This document shows positions 31,758-43,584 of a stretch of DNA of 64,000 nucleotides, in pieces. Within the stretch, counting starts at the first letter, position 1. Each line of letters begins with the position of its first letter. A program made the position numbers and the translations under genes. Source of the DNA: Gracilariopsis chorda (lineage: Eukaryota; Rhodophyta; Florideophyceae; Gracilariales; Gracilariaceae); the NCBI GenBank assembly GCA_003194525.1, contig NBIV01000042.1, forward strand, positions 124,001 through 188,000. Direction: 5' to 3'. The notes under the pieces are model-generated. The model did not search any database, was not told the origin of the DNA, and saw only the letters and a list, made by a program, of their open reading frames with translations.

Positions 31758-33174
31758 TCAATGGAAATCTGAGGTAACCGCACCACCATAACGTGCACGT
31801 AGCCTCGCAGTGCTACGGCGCACTGAACGGTTTGCTGCTAGAATCCTGGCTCGTTCACCGCGGATTGCAAGCCAGGCAAGATGCGCTTGCTTCTCTACTT
31901 CAGCTTGAACACGCGTCCTCTGCTTTCCAGCCAGCTCTCGTTGCCTTTCCAAACGATTTGCCTCCGCCTGTGACGCTCTCTCCTTTTTCTCTTTTTCTGC
32001 TTGTCTACGCTCCTCCTCGCGCTCCCGTAACTCCGTACGTACTCTCTCTTCTGTCAATAATAACCCAGTAGCTGTATTCAGAATCCTGTTCACTAACACG
32101 TCTCCATTACTACGTAACAAATTGACAGAAGCAGAAAATGACTGAAACAGATCGTGATAGGTCTTAATTGCCGCTGACTGAGACTCTGCTCCCTCCAGAT
32201 TGGTAATGTCCGTAGCCTTGATAACGTCAGCGTTAATGCCTCCGGTTTGGTTGTCCCAGAGTCCGCATGCTTGAAACCCACTCGTTATGTTTTGAACGTT
32301 ACCTCTTGATTGTAGGCATTTGTAAGGAGCTCGCATATGGTGTAGACGTCATTCTTAGTCTCATCTTTCACAAAAATGGTGCTTTTGTTTAGCTCGTTTC
32401 GAAACGCAGTCTTGTATGGATAGAAAACCGAAAAGTCAAGAGGTTGCGTACGGTGGCTGGTATGTGCCGGTAATCCGACAACGACGATGTTTTTGTCCTC
32501 GAAAAGTTGCAGAACTTTGTAATAACAATGCGCCCCGTATCCATCCAATGCCAGAATGATATTCCGATGTCTTTTCCGCAGAAGTGAAGTTTCTACCACA
32601 AACTTTTCACCCCAGTGGTAGAAAATATCGGTGTCTACTCCAGCCTTTTCTCTATATACACAATAGGCAGTGGGAGGCAGAAACATAGAAGGTGTTTCTC
32701 TGGTTCCGTCGTGTCTCTTCCTAAACTTGGCTTGCTTTCCTGGTAACACAGCAAGTGGACTCCATGCTCTGCCATCTGCGGAGACTACCGCCATCATAGT
32801 GACGTGTTGTTGAGCGTTCGTTGCCCAGTTCAGCTCAACGGAATTGCTTCGTCCTTTTGCATCAAATACTGCTTTTGCGCGGGATCGGGATGTAGTCCTC
32901 GTTGAAAAACCACTTTCGTCGATATTGAAAACCTGTTCCGGTTTGGTTATCTTGTACTCGTTGAACACCTGCTTTAGCCTGGCAAAGTTTTTAGCGAGGG
33001 GAGTTGGCGACATAGCGAGCTGACGGGGGTTTTCCAGTTGGGACCTGCGCTTGAGAGAGTGGTCTGGATGTCACCGTATGAAATTCCGAACGAAACCATC
33101 ACCTGGTCTGTCGTTTCTGAACGCCAATTTTGTTTTACGTTGCTGTGGCAACGAGCGGACATAATGTTGCACCA
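31758..33174 (-). pseudogene. pogo transposase, catalytic and C-terminal part
   Basis: DDE_1-type catalytic domain: FNIDESGFSTR (first Asp), then LALDGYGAHCYYKVL (second Asp), then LPAHTSHRTQPLDFSVFYPYK (the hallmark segment before the third acidic residue). Near 32285-32336 a frame change separates this from the remaining C-terminal part (TSGFQACGLWDN, then a long Arg/Glu-rich coiled coil), which ends at 31758. Its N-terminal DNA-binding part lies beyond Gypsy copy B, at 44395-44681. The gene is thus disabled twice, by the insertion and by the frame change. Confidence 0.85.
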
Positions 33175-33179
33175 AGTCC

Positions 33180-33984
33180 TGTGGTGCAATGCCCCAAAGG
33201 GGAAAAACACCGAAAGACGTCCGGGATCTTCCTCTCACGAGGTGAACCCAGTTGGGTAGAGCCCTCCCAGAGGTGTCACGGCGAAGCCGGTTTGTAAGAC
33301 CAGGGACACCTGTCGCGACTCGCGCAGGGAGGTGAAGGCGAAGAATCGGTATCCGCGTGAGCGGGGTGTGATCCTCAGTAGAGGTATGTTTCCACGTAAG
33401 TAGGGGTGTGTGAGCGGATGCGCACACGAGGGCCGCGGATAGCGGGAGGTGCTACCCTAAAAAGGGGAAAGAGGAAGGACGAGTGGGTCGCGAGAGCGAC
33501 GAGTAGATACGGCAATGCCGGTAACAATAACCCTATACAGGGCGAAACACCAAGACACTTGGAACAATTAGTACTCCCAATGATGGGTCTCCTTTAGATG
33601 TGCAAGGGGGGTGAACTTCCGTACACTACGGTGCTTCCCTCCAAGGAGGAGTTGAGAACACGCGGAGGCGGTAAAGCTCAGAGCCAATTCCCCAGGTTGG
33701 GGTCCCTTGTTGGGGAAGGTTTACTGGTGCGACGGCAGTGCGCCGTCGCACTAAGTACTAGCTTCCCAGAAATGGGTGTGAAAATAATAAATAAAATTAA
33801 CTAAAATACTCCACATTCCGTGGCAACATCCACTACTGTGGCCAACCGCCAATTGACCCAAAACCGTGTCCCACGTGTCCATACCCACCGTAGTGGGGCG
33901 TAGTTCATATACACACTACACAACCGATAATATCGGGAAAACAATCAAGTACCAAGAATCCCTCCCTGAGGGCGTTGCACTTCA
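33180..33984 (-). repeat. 3' LTR of Gypsy copy B
   Basis: 805 bp, written on the plus strand as TGTGGTGCAATG...TTGCACTTCA. Almost identical to the LTR at 43585-44389. A G-rich polypurine tract (minus strand, about 33985-33997) adjoins its inner edge. It holds the perfect 10-bp stem pair GTGCGACGGC / GCCGTCGCAC also found in copy A. Confidence 0.95.
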
Positions 33985-34040
33985 TATCCCCCCCCTAAGA
34001 CGGGGAAACGACCGCGGACGCGGAGGATTCCCAGACGAAA

Positions 34041-35828
34041 ATGGGTGATCAAAGCAAGTGCTTTGTCTCCGGTTCTCCGGTAAATTCCTCTGCACCAGAG
34101 TCCTCAAGTACACAAACGACAACAACAGCCACCCTCGACAAGGGAGAAATGAGCGACGACAACAACATCAACAACCACAGCCAACCTCCGAGACTTCTCG
34201 GGCGATACACCACCGGTTTCCGGTCAGTTCCCCTGCCTCAGGGCGATCGAAATCCGGTACAACCGGGAAATACGGCTGCTGAAGCCGACCATCCCTTCGC
34301 ACTACCACCTTCGGTGGTGTCCTCCGGGACCACTCCGGTGTCCAACTGGCCAACCTACAACACCCTGGTGGGGCTCAACCCGATGAATCGGAATCACGCG
34401 TCGCGCCTGCGCCTTGCCCCGTGGTTTCACCCGGTCGCTGTCCTCAATGAGGGGTTGGTCACCGCTTATGCGGATGGTTCAGACACCCTTCCGGGGGATC
34501 TGCCCAGAGCAGTCACCACATCGTGGGATTGGCGTCACCGGATTGCGATTCCGCGTCACCACCTCCGAAGAAACTCGGGCGAGACCGTCGCTGCGGCGCA
34601 GACCGCGCTGACGCGCATGGCGTACCAACGGCAGAGCCGGGCTCCGTTCGATGTACCGGTCCCACCGGAGTTTGGCTTCGACATTAGCTACTTCCGCACT
34701 CGCGGGGAGATTGGGTACGGCGAGAACCTGTTCCGCCTCGAGACCCTCGCTTGGAGGAATTTCCCCGCAGCGCGGCAAGAGGCCCTTTGCTGGGAGCGAC
34801 CGATTATTCGGGCGGAGTTCAGGTACCTTCCCCGGCAATACCGGTCCAACTTTCTCCAAAACTTCATCCGCTACGAGCGGCGTTGGCGATCCCGATTCGG
34901 GTACTTTATCCCGTATCAGAACGTGGAGATAGAGCGGATTGCGCCGCCTCACCGACTAGGTCGGTATGTAGCACTCCCCGAGTGGTGGCGCTTCCATGAA
35001 GCCTGCCGGGGGTGCTACGTAGAACTTCCGCCGGTACTTACGTACCTCGGTTCGCTGCTCATGCAGGATCCCCGGTCGGGGTTGTGGTCCGTAGTGGTTA
35101 CGGAGTGGGCGGCCCGCAATGCGGCTTATATCCTCAACGAGGCGTACGACCAGTATCGTCTCTGGTTCCTTCAACCGCGCGTGCGGGCAGCGATCCGAAA
35201 CCTGGATCTTCGCATCCCCCTTGGGGGCCAGGCCAACAATGAAGAGGTCCTCCAATTACTTGGGTACATCGACAGCGTTAGCTGGAGTGAGGTCCCGCTG
35301 GAGCAAAGCGGTCGTCTGGATGGCGGCAGCGGTAACACCGGTGGCCCGGGACTGGGTAGAAACACCGCCCTTGCGGGTGCTTTTATCTACTTCGACCCCT
35401 GGGAGTTCCGGGAAATTTCCTCCGAGGAGGCGCGCGAACTTCGCGATGCGCCCCGGCATGTGCCGGAAGACCACCCGGTGGGGTACGTCGATTCTGACGA
35501 TTACTACCGCGCATACGGCGGGGATGACCCAATGGTCGATAACGATCCGGAAGAGCCCGGGGAGATGGACGTAGAGGACACCGGCGCTAGCGCGGAAGCT
35601 TCCCCAGGGGGGGTACCTCCGGCCGAGCCGGCTGCTGACCCTTCGGCGGCGAGTGCCGGACCTTCTATCCCCAGCGGGGTAACGGCGAATGAAAACGAGA
35701 TCATCGCGCGTTTTCTCCGGGGTGCCGGTCTTAGCGCTGCCGAGGTATCGGGGGATGTCACCACCATGGCGGACGCGTTGGCCTACCGCCTTGCTGGGGG
35801 TTACGCCCCGGGCAACGGCGAAGAGTGA
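34041..35828 (+). CDS. Antisense accessory ORF of Gypsy copy B (595 codons, unknown family)
   Basis: This long, whole-looking ORF runs opposite to gag-pol, between the end of pol and the 3' LTR, and does not overlap pol. The protein has a Ser/Thr/Gln/Asn-rich N-terminal tail (about 1-80), a central region (about 90-440) rich in Arg, Trp and Tyr that looks folded (for example YERRWRSRFGYFIPYQNVEI, EWAARNAAYILNEAYDQYRL), an acidic stretch (about 480-530) and a short helical C-terminus (NEIIARFLRGAGLSAAEV). I recognise no domain: it has no env-type membrane segment, RT or protease motif. AATAAA at 35917-35922 could end its own transcript, and the reverse side of the adjoining LTR would be the likely promoter. 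Copy A keeps an antisense start (MGDKSACAVSGS against MGDQSKCFVSGS). Antisense extra ORFs at this position are known in some plant Gypsy elements. Confidence 0.75.
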   Translation: MGDQSKCFVSGSPVNSSAPESSSTQTTTTATLDKGEMSDDNNINNHSQPPRLLGRYTTGFRSVPLPQGDRNPVQPGNTAAEADHPFALPPSVVSSGTTPVSNWPTYNTLVGLNPMNRNHASRLRLAPWFHPVAVLNEGLVTAYADGSDTLPGDLPRAVTTSWDWRHRIAIPRHHLRRNSGETVAAAQTALTRMAYQRQSRAPFDVPVPPEFGFDISYFRTRGEIGYGENLFRLETLAWRNFPAARQEALCWERPIIRAEFRYLPRQYRSNFLQNFIRYERRWRSRFGYFIPYQNVEIERIAPPHRLGRYVALPEWWRFHEACRGCYVELPPVLTYLGSLLMQDPRSGLWSVVVTEWAARNAAYILNEAYDQYRLWFLQPRVRAAIRNLDLRIPLGGQANNEEVLQLLGYIDSVSWSEVPLEQSGRLDGGSGNTGGPGLGRNTALAGAFIYFDPWEFREISSEEARELRDAPRHVPEDHPVGYVDSDDYYRAYGGDDPMVDNDPEEPGEMDVEDTGASAEASPGGVPPAEPAADPSAASAGPSIPSGVTANENEIIARFLRGAGLSAAEVSGDVTTMADALAYRLAGGYAPGNGEE

Positions 35829-36021
35829 GCTCCTTTTGTCCAGTTTTCCTGGTATTCTTTCCCTGGCTATGCCAGTTAGTGTAGTGTAGTATCGTGAGGA
35901 GCTAGCTGCTCCCCTGAATAAACTTTCCCGTTTAGAACGGTGATTTCCAATTAGCATTCCCCGTCTTAGACGGACTTTCCCTTTCTATCCTTTCTCATTG
36001 CCCTCCGCTCGCGCGGCAACG

Positions 36022-39000
36022 TTACCCAACTTGGGCATTAACCAGCGTGGCTGGGGCTGCAGTTCCCGTTTGACGGTGGTATCGCACGATCTGCGACCGT
36101 GGGAGGTGTTCAATTGGCTCCCACGTATCCCCACTGGGGTCGTACCCGTACCAGCGGACGCGGTATTGTAGAATACCATCCTGGTCCCAGGTGTGTCCGA
36201 CAAGTCGGTCTACTACGAACTCTCGTTCGTAGACCTGCCGGCCGTGCCGGGTGGTGGTTGTACTCCCTTGCGAAGGTTGTCCGCGGTGCGGTATAATGTC
36301 CCTTAGCAGGGTGTTCGGCGATAACTCCGACGTTGCCGTGCGCTGTCCTAGTGGCCGCTGCTCATGCGGGAAAATATCCCTCAAGAGGGTATGTGGTGTC
36401 ACGGTTTTCCCCGGCAAGTCATTCCCCATTGGGGTGTCGTTGTTCCCGTCTTCACGGTAGGCCAGGCGAACCGCCAACCGGCGGGGGACTTGAACTCCGC
36501 ATTCGCGGTTGAACTCACGAACCGCGAGTTTGCGGGAAGATGACCGCTCCTGCGGAATCGGCGTTTCCACGATCCCCTGGGGGGTCCCGTGCGGCACGGT
36601 GGTTGGATGGCAAACCGCCTCCCTGCCAGGCGCACGAGCGCTCTGCACCGTACGTTCCGGCGGCGCCGTGGTGTCCCCGGCTACTGGGGGGTTGCCTAAG
36701 GCTAACTCCGGTACACCGGTATTTTGGTCAAAATTCCCCTTTGGGGGGTGCCGGGCAGGTGCCGATGACACCCTTTTCAGGGGCCTGGCCGCTAAGTGCG
36801 GTGCACCGTCTCCATGAGGAGGAGCAGCGTCCGGTACGACCGGTTTCGAGCGTGCGATGGCGCGCGTTTTTCCCGAGTTCCTCGGTTCTTCGCCGCAGCG
36901 TTGCGGTAGTTGCGTTTCAGCTTCCCGTGTAACACGGTGTATTTGCCGCCTTTGCGGGACCTGCGCGTCTGGTTCCTGTTGCACAGCGCTGCCCGAGGAC
37001 GGGGGATTAGTGTCGCGTGAGATACTCCGTGCTCCGCGGTCAGTTGTCCGTATGGTACGGCGTGTTTCCCGTTGCGACGGCGATCTCATTCCTCGAAAAC
37101 GAGTGTTCTCCTCCCCCTCCTGAGACGGAGCGGCGGGATAAGGGATAACATGCCCCGCCTGGCGGGTGTAGATTCGCGCCATAGGGGCGGGCACAGAGAG
37201 GCCCGAATTACCCGGCTGAGCCGGTGAGTCCGACAGGGTCGGTAGGTCTGAGAGTCCCCGGGAGGGGTGTGGTAGCACGGTAGGCCGTCTCACCACCGAT
37301 GTATCGGATGCAGAGCCATATTCCAGCGTAGGGTCCAGCGTAGCTGGTGCAGCCTCAGTCGAGGGTGGCGGAGCTAGCACGATGCGATCGCGAGATAACC
37401 GCTCATGCGCGTCACCCATTTCCACAACCACTGTGTCCGTCGTGACGGAGATAACCTTGAAAGGACCATCCGCCAAAGGCGAGAGCTTATGGTGCTTCTC
37501 CCTTTCAGGGTTGTAGTACTCCTTGCGGACGAATACGAAGTCCCCGGAGTTGATCTGTTCCGGTTTGCCTCCTCGCAAGCGAGCATCGAAATTCCGTTTG
37601 TAGGCGGCTTGGGCGTGGTCCATCGCCTTCCGCGCTGCGGGTACCAGCTTGGTCAGCCATGCTTTCCACTTCTGGCGGTAATCCTTCACAGAAGGGAACG
37701 CGTCCAACGTAGGTTGGGATTCCAACGCCATTGGCGGGGGTGTCCGTGAAAGGACCAACTCGAAAGGGGATATTCCGGTAGTCCGGTGTACCTGCGTATT
37801 GTACGCAAAGGTCACGGCATCCGTGTAGATATCCCAAGTCTTGGGGTGGTCAGCCGTGTAAGCACGGAGAGCTGCGAGCATTGTCCGGTTGAAACGCTCG
37901 ACCTGCCCATTAGACTGGGGATGATACGTGGTCGTGAAGAGATTCTTCACGTCCAGTATCCGACAGACGTCCTGGAAAAATCGCGATGCGAACTGTTTCC
38001 CGTTGTCGGAAAGTAGCTCCAAAGGAGGTCCGTAGGCAAACACCCAATGCCGCACAAAGGCGTGAGCGACCGTGTAGGCGGTAATCCTCTTTAGAGGGAC
38101 TGTCCAAACTAATTTCGAGAACCTGTCCGTAATAACGAGTAGGAACTTGTTGCCTCTCCTGGTAGAGAGCAATGGTCCGATAATGTCAATTGCGACAAAC
38201 TCGAGCGGCGCCCTGGCGGGGAATAGCTTCATCCGTTCGGAGTGCTTCCGGAGTTTGACCCGGTTCTTCGCGCATTGCGTGCAAAACCGCACCGTAGCGT
38301 AGCAATCAACCGCCATGGCGGGCCAGTAGAAATCCCTGCGAAGGGTTAGATAAAGCTTCCTCCCACCGGAGTGTCCCCGAGTTTCGGGTAATGCGAAAGG
38401 TGCAATATCCGCTTCTGTAGCGTGTGCGGTACCACAACTTGTGGGGTAGCCTCGACGGTCCTCACGAGGTAACCAATGTCGTTCACCCCGAAGGGGAGGT
38501 TCTCTCCGCCGTTGAGGCGTGCACGTATCCTTGTACAGAAGGGGTCCCCGAATTGTTCTCGGATCATTTCCTCGGTCTCAACCGGTACATAATTTCCCGG
38601 TATGGGTTTCTCAGAATCATCTCGCGATGCGAGTAGGTAGTCGAAGTCAGCATCTTCGTCCCAGTTTTCTGGCTCAGCCTCGACGGCACATTCCGGATCA
38701 TCCGGGTCCATTGCCATGAAACATGGGACTTCATCATCCTCCGTTGGGAGTGCCTCCCCACTTGTGGGTAAACGCGACAGAGCGTCGGCTTGGGTGTTCT
38801 GCGCGCCCTTTTTATAAATGACTTGGAAGTCATATTCCGCGAGGCGGAGTCTCCAGCGCATGAGGCGTCCCGACGGGTCGGAGATATTCATTAACCACCT
38901 CAGTGAGGAATGATCCGTGTACACGGTGAAATGGACTCCCATAAGGTAGGGGCGCAGAGTGGTCATCGCCCATACGACGGCGAGGCACTCTTTCTCCGAT

Positions 39001-41287
39001 ACGGAGTAGTTCCGCTCATGGACATTGAGCGAGCGCGACCAATAACCAATTGGGTGTCGTTCCCCCTCGGGGGTGGTTTGAAAAAGAGCACACCCGACTT
39101 GGTAGTCGCTCGAGTCCGTATCTACGGAGTATGGCAACCCAAGTTTTGGGAGATGTAGGATTGGTGCTGATGTGACAGCCTCCTTCAAGGAGTTAAAGGC
39201 TTCCGATTGCTCGGGCGTAAATGTTCCCAGTTTTGGGGGTTCCCCTTTCGCAACAACGCGTTCAGGGGCGCTGCAGTATCCGAAAAGTTCGGGATAAACC
39301 GTCGATAGACGTTGACCAGCCCCAGAAAGGAGCGCAGTTCCGTTTGAGTACGGGGTTCTTTCGCCTCAACGAAGGATTTGACTCGAGCTTTCTCGATCGC
39401 TAACCGTCCAGGACGGATAATGTGACCCAGATACTTCACAGTATCTGTGAAAAACTCGCATTTCCTCAACTTGAGGGTAATTCCCGCATCGCGGAGTACG
39501 GTCAGCACGTCTCGGACGTGAGTGAGATGGTCGTCCAACGAGTTGGAGAAGATGATAATATCATCAAGGTAGACCAGACAACTCCGCCACTTAAAGCGGT
39601 TGAGTAGAATATCTACTGCACGCTGAAAGGTGGCGGGGGCGTTGGTTAACCCAAATGGCATCCGCTTGAAGCGGTACGTTCCTGCATGGCAGGTGAATGC
39701 GGTTTTGTCGCGATCCTCCTGTCTGACAGGTACTTGCCAATATCCCCAATTGGCATCAAGGGCCGTGAACACGGTGGCGTCTCCAAGGGAGTCAATGCAC
39801 TCGTCCATACGAGGGATGGGGTACGTGTCCCTAACAGTCACGGCATTGAGCCGGCGGTAGTCGACACAGAACCTCCAGGTTCCGTCAGCCTTTAAAGCCA
39901 GTACAACTGGGGATGCCCAGGGCGATTGAGCGGGCTCAATCACACCTGCGCGGAGCATCTTGTCCACCTGGGACTGTTCCTCTTCCCGAGCTTTCGGACC
40001 TGCCCTGTAAGGGGGTTGTGCAACCGGTCGCGCACCGGGGATTAAATCGATCCGGTGTTCCGTTGCATCAATCTCGCCAAGCGAGCCATCCCACATTGTG
40101 GTGAATTCCCGTAACATAGTACGGAGTTTGTTGCGGTGCGACTCTGGCACGTGGCTGAAGTCCAGCGCTTCAAGTGCTTTTTCCGGATCAATCCGGTCAT
40201 TGCTCGATGGAGCATTGTCCTGTGGAACAGGTGTGGTTCGCAATTCCGAGTTACTCGGTATGTTCGACGCTGAAGTAGCGGTTTCCTCCCCCTCCTTAGA
40301 CTTGACGTCTTCGGACGGCGGGGTGAACTCCTCAGAAGAGGTGGTAACTCCGAGTACATCGGCGGCTGTCATCTTCGTTGGCAGCATTCCCATAGGATGG
40401 GGGGTTACACTCCCAATTACTTGGTGTTTGACCAGATACTGGGGGTGTTTGCCAAGGTTGGCAACCAATATCCGGAAAGGAACATCCGGGGAAATGGAGA
40501 CAATTCCATTAGCCAGCGCCAGCTGGGATTTCTCGTACAACGAGGCGAGGGGTTGTATAACCCGAAGACCGTGTTGACGGGAATTTACCTGTACCCAGAC
40601 TTGGGACTCCGCCGGTATAGAAACCGAGGCAGCGACGCGGAGCTTGGTGGACTCACGGGACGCGGGCGGTGGTTCCTGCGCAGCAGGGAGCGGAACTTGT
40701 TTCCGAGAGGACCGCTTTAGCGGGCGGCGAACAATCGGAACCGACGATCCGTCGTCAAGTTCTACACGCCTGAGGCGGGGCCTGATTGCGTCGACAAATC
40801 TGTCGCAGTAATCACATCCCAGTATGACTGGTGCTGCCAGTGAACGGCAAACGATGAAGTCCAACTTCACCACAGATGTACCAAGTCTCACGACGAGGTC
40901 CACTGTGCCCACCGTTTGTAACGGATTGTTGTTCGCATCCGAAATGTCGGGGACCGCGTCAGAGCGGATACGCGACCGCACAAGCGGGGGTAACAATGAT
41001 TCCACGACAAAGTTGGGGCCTGCACCTGTATCCAGGACGGTGAGAAACCTCACCATAAACTGGGGATCAAGGCCAAGGTCGGCATAGACCTTATAGTTGC
41101 GCTTGGCCATGATCAAGACTCTACCGGGAATCCGGGGATTTTTACTCCGTATCCACGGGCGACGCAACACACCGAGGTGCGCAGAGTCCGCGTCAGCGGT
41201 GTCTTTCCTCGAGAGGACTTTCACCGGGGAGCGAGGCGAGGACGCCTCGGGCGCCAACAGCCTCGTTTTTGAGGACGCCTCTCCCAA
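36022..41287 (-). pseudogene. pol: pol polyprotein with chromodomain, copy B (broken)
   Basis: Same order as in copy A: protease (VLDTGAGPNFV), RT (YLDDIIIF), RNase H, integrase with HHCC domain and core (YHPQSNGQVERFNRT), a long Pro/Arg-rich linker, and a C-terminal chromodomain (RVRWYGYDPSGDTWEP near 36140). It begins a few bases after gag in a different frame. The reading is broken in about one or two places, so this copy is a fossil despite its young LTRs. Confidence 0.92.
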
Positions 41288-41304
41288 AGGGGAGACTCTT
41301 TCAG

Positions 41305-43479
41305 TTAGTTTTCCGCCTTCGGCGGTGGGTTGGTTTCCTCGACAACGAGTGCTTCATCCCGTTGACGGGGGTTTCTATCTGCATAAGCGGGGGTTGCAAC
41401 GGATGGTTGCGTGATCTCCCGAATCGGGGTGTATGAAGCTTGCCGCGCACGCGGGGTCTGTGGTAGGGCGTGAGAAAAGTCCGTTTTAGCACGGAGGTAG
41501 GAAGCCGTCGGGACGGAACGTTTCTCCTCTGGAGTGAGGGCCTCATAATTTGCCACCACCTTGGCCATATCCTTCAGTGAACAAATACACTGAGGAGAGG
41601 TATGGCCATGGGCATAGCACAGGTGGCAAATGAGAGCCAGCACCGCGACACGCGGATTATTATTCCGAGTATCGGAGAAGCGAACCGCAGGGCGGGTGTC
41701 AGTCCATCCAGGCCGTTGATAACGGGATTGACCGTTTGAAAACGGGAGTCGTTGGGGTTGAACCCGACTGTTACCACCGTATAGAACGGGATCTTCTGTT
41801 CCCGTATCATGGGTCATCTCCGTCGTTGACGGTAACTCACTGGTGGGTATCGACACACCATCCCCCTGCGCTAAATGCACGGTATCAAATCCCTGTCCAG
41901 GGTTCCCATCCGCGGTGAGCGGGAGAGAGGAAGCTTCGCTTTCCAGCAACAACGCCTTGGCGGATTTAGACCGATTGTTCGGAGTTCTTGCACGAAGTGC
42001 ATCCCCTTCCGCTCGAGCGTGTTGGACCAGCTCGAGGTAGGTGATCCTTCGCTTGTCCTCCCGATAACGGGTAACTACACTCCGGATTGCCGGGTCAAGA
42101 CCATCAATGAACATCGTACTGCGCTCCCCAGCGGGGTATACGTTACCACATCTGTGGAAAGCCTTGTTAAGGCGCACCGAGTAATCGGTCTCGGTCTCTC
42201 CAGCACGCTGGCGTGTATCTCGCAAAGCGAGGATAGCCTGCTGAATAGCGGTGTTGGTGGCGTAGGAGCGCAGAAGATACTGCACAGCCTCCGGCCAGCA
42301 AGTAACTCCTCCCTCGGAGGCGCGAGAAGATCCTCGGACAGAGGTGTATTGGTCCTCGGCCACTCCCCGTAAGAAATACGGTAAAGCCAAATAGGCTTGT
42401 CCCTCATTCATACCGAGGATATCGGCCTCCGCTACAAAGCGGGATAGGAAATCTAGTACTAGGACTGGGTCCTCTCCAGTACAATACTGGTTGCGGAGCG
42501 AGAGCTGCATTCGCTTAATGCATTCTCGCACCTTTCCCGTACCACGGGGCGTACGTCCAAGTGACGAATCTTCAAGCCGGTAGTACCGGTATGATAAAAG
42601 CTTCCGATAATCCGGGTTTGTCGGTTTCAATTCCCGGAGACCGGGGTGTCTTCTCCCCTTCTGGCGGGTTCGGACCACACCTTCAGTGGCCGATGACCGC
42701 TTCGAGCGGGAGGAGTAGCCTCGCTTCTCGTCCTCCGAGTCGGAGTCCGAGGAGCTCGAGCTAACCGAATGGTTTCGGGGTGAGTCCGACGATGTCGAAG
42801 AATCGGAGTCCGAATATTTTCGGTGATGTTTCCGTCGGTGACGGCGTTTCTTCTTCCCAGCAAGCTGGTCGTTGTGCGATGCCTCGTTTACCGGATCACC
42901 CGGGGATGGTTTGTCCATGAGGACGAACTGCTCCAGCGTCTCCAGGCGGGCACCAATCCGATCAAATCGGGCTTCAACTCCTTCGATGAAGGCGGCGGGT
43001 TGTCCCAAACTCTCCAACACGGAGTTGACGTCAGACCGTAAAATACGGAGCTCCTCGGCGACCTCCTTTACGGGGGTTGCCGAGACCACCTCTTGGAGGG
43101 ATTTTAGTTCCCCTACAAGGGTGTCATGGGCGGTCCACAGAGCGCGGACCTGGGATTCCAGGGAAGTTCCCTGGGGGGTGTTATCACCCGTTCCACGGGG
43201 GCTTGAAGCCGCGACAGCGGGAGCAGGCCGGGGTGCCTGGGGCACTGCGGCAACAGCCGGAGTCGATGCTGCATTCCCCTGCGGGGGTGATAACGAGGGC
43301 AAAAGGAGGTTCCGGGGTTCCCGGTCGGGGGTATCATTCCGCGATGAAGCGGCGCCAGCACGGCTGGAACTTGTCCGTATAGGGATACGGGGTACGAACC
43401 GAACTTCGGAAGAGTCCGCGTTGTCGCGGGAGCGACTACGCGTAACCACTGGCTCCGCGTCGGAGGGATTTCTCGACAT
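41305..43479 (-). CDS. gag: gag of Gypsy copy B
   Basis: 724 codons, open throughout. It has a low-complexity N-terminal region, a Lys/Arg/His then Ser/Asp-rich block (HRRKHHRKYSDSDSS), a retroelement capsid-like region (RQRAGETETDYSVRLNKAF ... STMFIDGLDPAIRS) and the zinc knuckle CHLCYAHGHTSPQC near the C-terminus. It forms the particle core and binds the RNA in this family. Gag lacks an obvious membrane signal. Confidence 0.9.
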   Translation of the reverse strand: MSRNPSDAEPVVTRSRSRDNADSSEVRFVPRIPIRTSSSRAGAASSRNDTPDREPRNLLLPSLSPPQGNAASTPAVAAVPQAPRPAPAVAASSPRGTGDNTPQGTSLESQVRALWTAHDTLVGELKSLQEVVSATPVKEVAEELRILRSDVNSVLESLGQPAAFIEGVEARFDRIGARLETLEQFVLMDKPSPGDPVNEASHNDQLAGKKKRRHRRKHHRKYSDSDSSTSSDSPRNHSVSSSSSDSDSEDEKRGYSSRSKRSSATEGVVRTRQKGRRHPGLRELKPTNPDYRKLLSYRYYRLEDSSLGRTPRGTGKVRECIKRMQLSLRNQYCTGEDPVLVLDFLSRFVAEADILGMNEGQAYLALPYFLRGVAEDQYTSVRGSSRASEGGVTCWPEAVQYLLRSYATNTAIQQAILALRDTRQRAGETETDYSVRLNKAFHRCGNVYPAGERSTMFIDGLDPAIRSVVTRYREDKRRITYLELVQHARAEGDALRARTPNNRSKSAKALLLESEASSLPLTADGNPGQGFDTVHLAQGDGVSIPTSELPSTTEMTHDTGTEDPVLYGGNSRVQPQRLPFSNGQSRYQRPGWTDTRPAVRFSDTRNNNPRVAVLALICHLCYAHGHTSPQCICSLKDMAKVVANYEALTPEEKRSVPTASYLRAKTDFSHALPQTPRARQASYTPIREITQPSVATPAYADRNPRQRDEALVVEETNPPPKAEN

Positions 43480-43568
43480 GAGAAAATACCGTTACGACGG
43501 GAAACGATCACGGAACTTCCGGTGAGTGAAAACAAACCTCGTAAGAGGGAAAACAAAAACCGATTCTA

Positions 43569-43581
43569 GGTCGGGAGACCA
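43569..43581 (-). other. Primer-binding site of Gypsy copy B
   Basis: On the minus strand TGGTCTCCCGACC starts three bases inside the 5' LTR. TGG complements the CCA end of tRNAs, and the stretch implies a primer tRNA ending GGTCGGGAGACCA. I cannot name the tRNA. Confidence 0.6.
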
Positions 43582-43584
43582 CTT

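Noticed and set aside
34041-35828. Antisense ORF as an envelope gene
   Set aside because: No signal peptide, no fusion peptide and no membrane-spanning segment, and the orientation is opposite to gag-pol.
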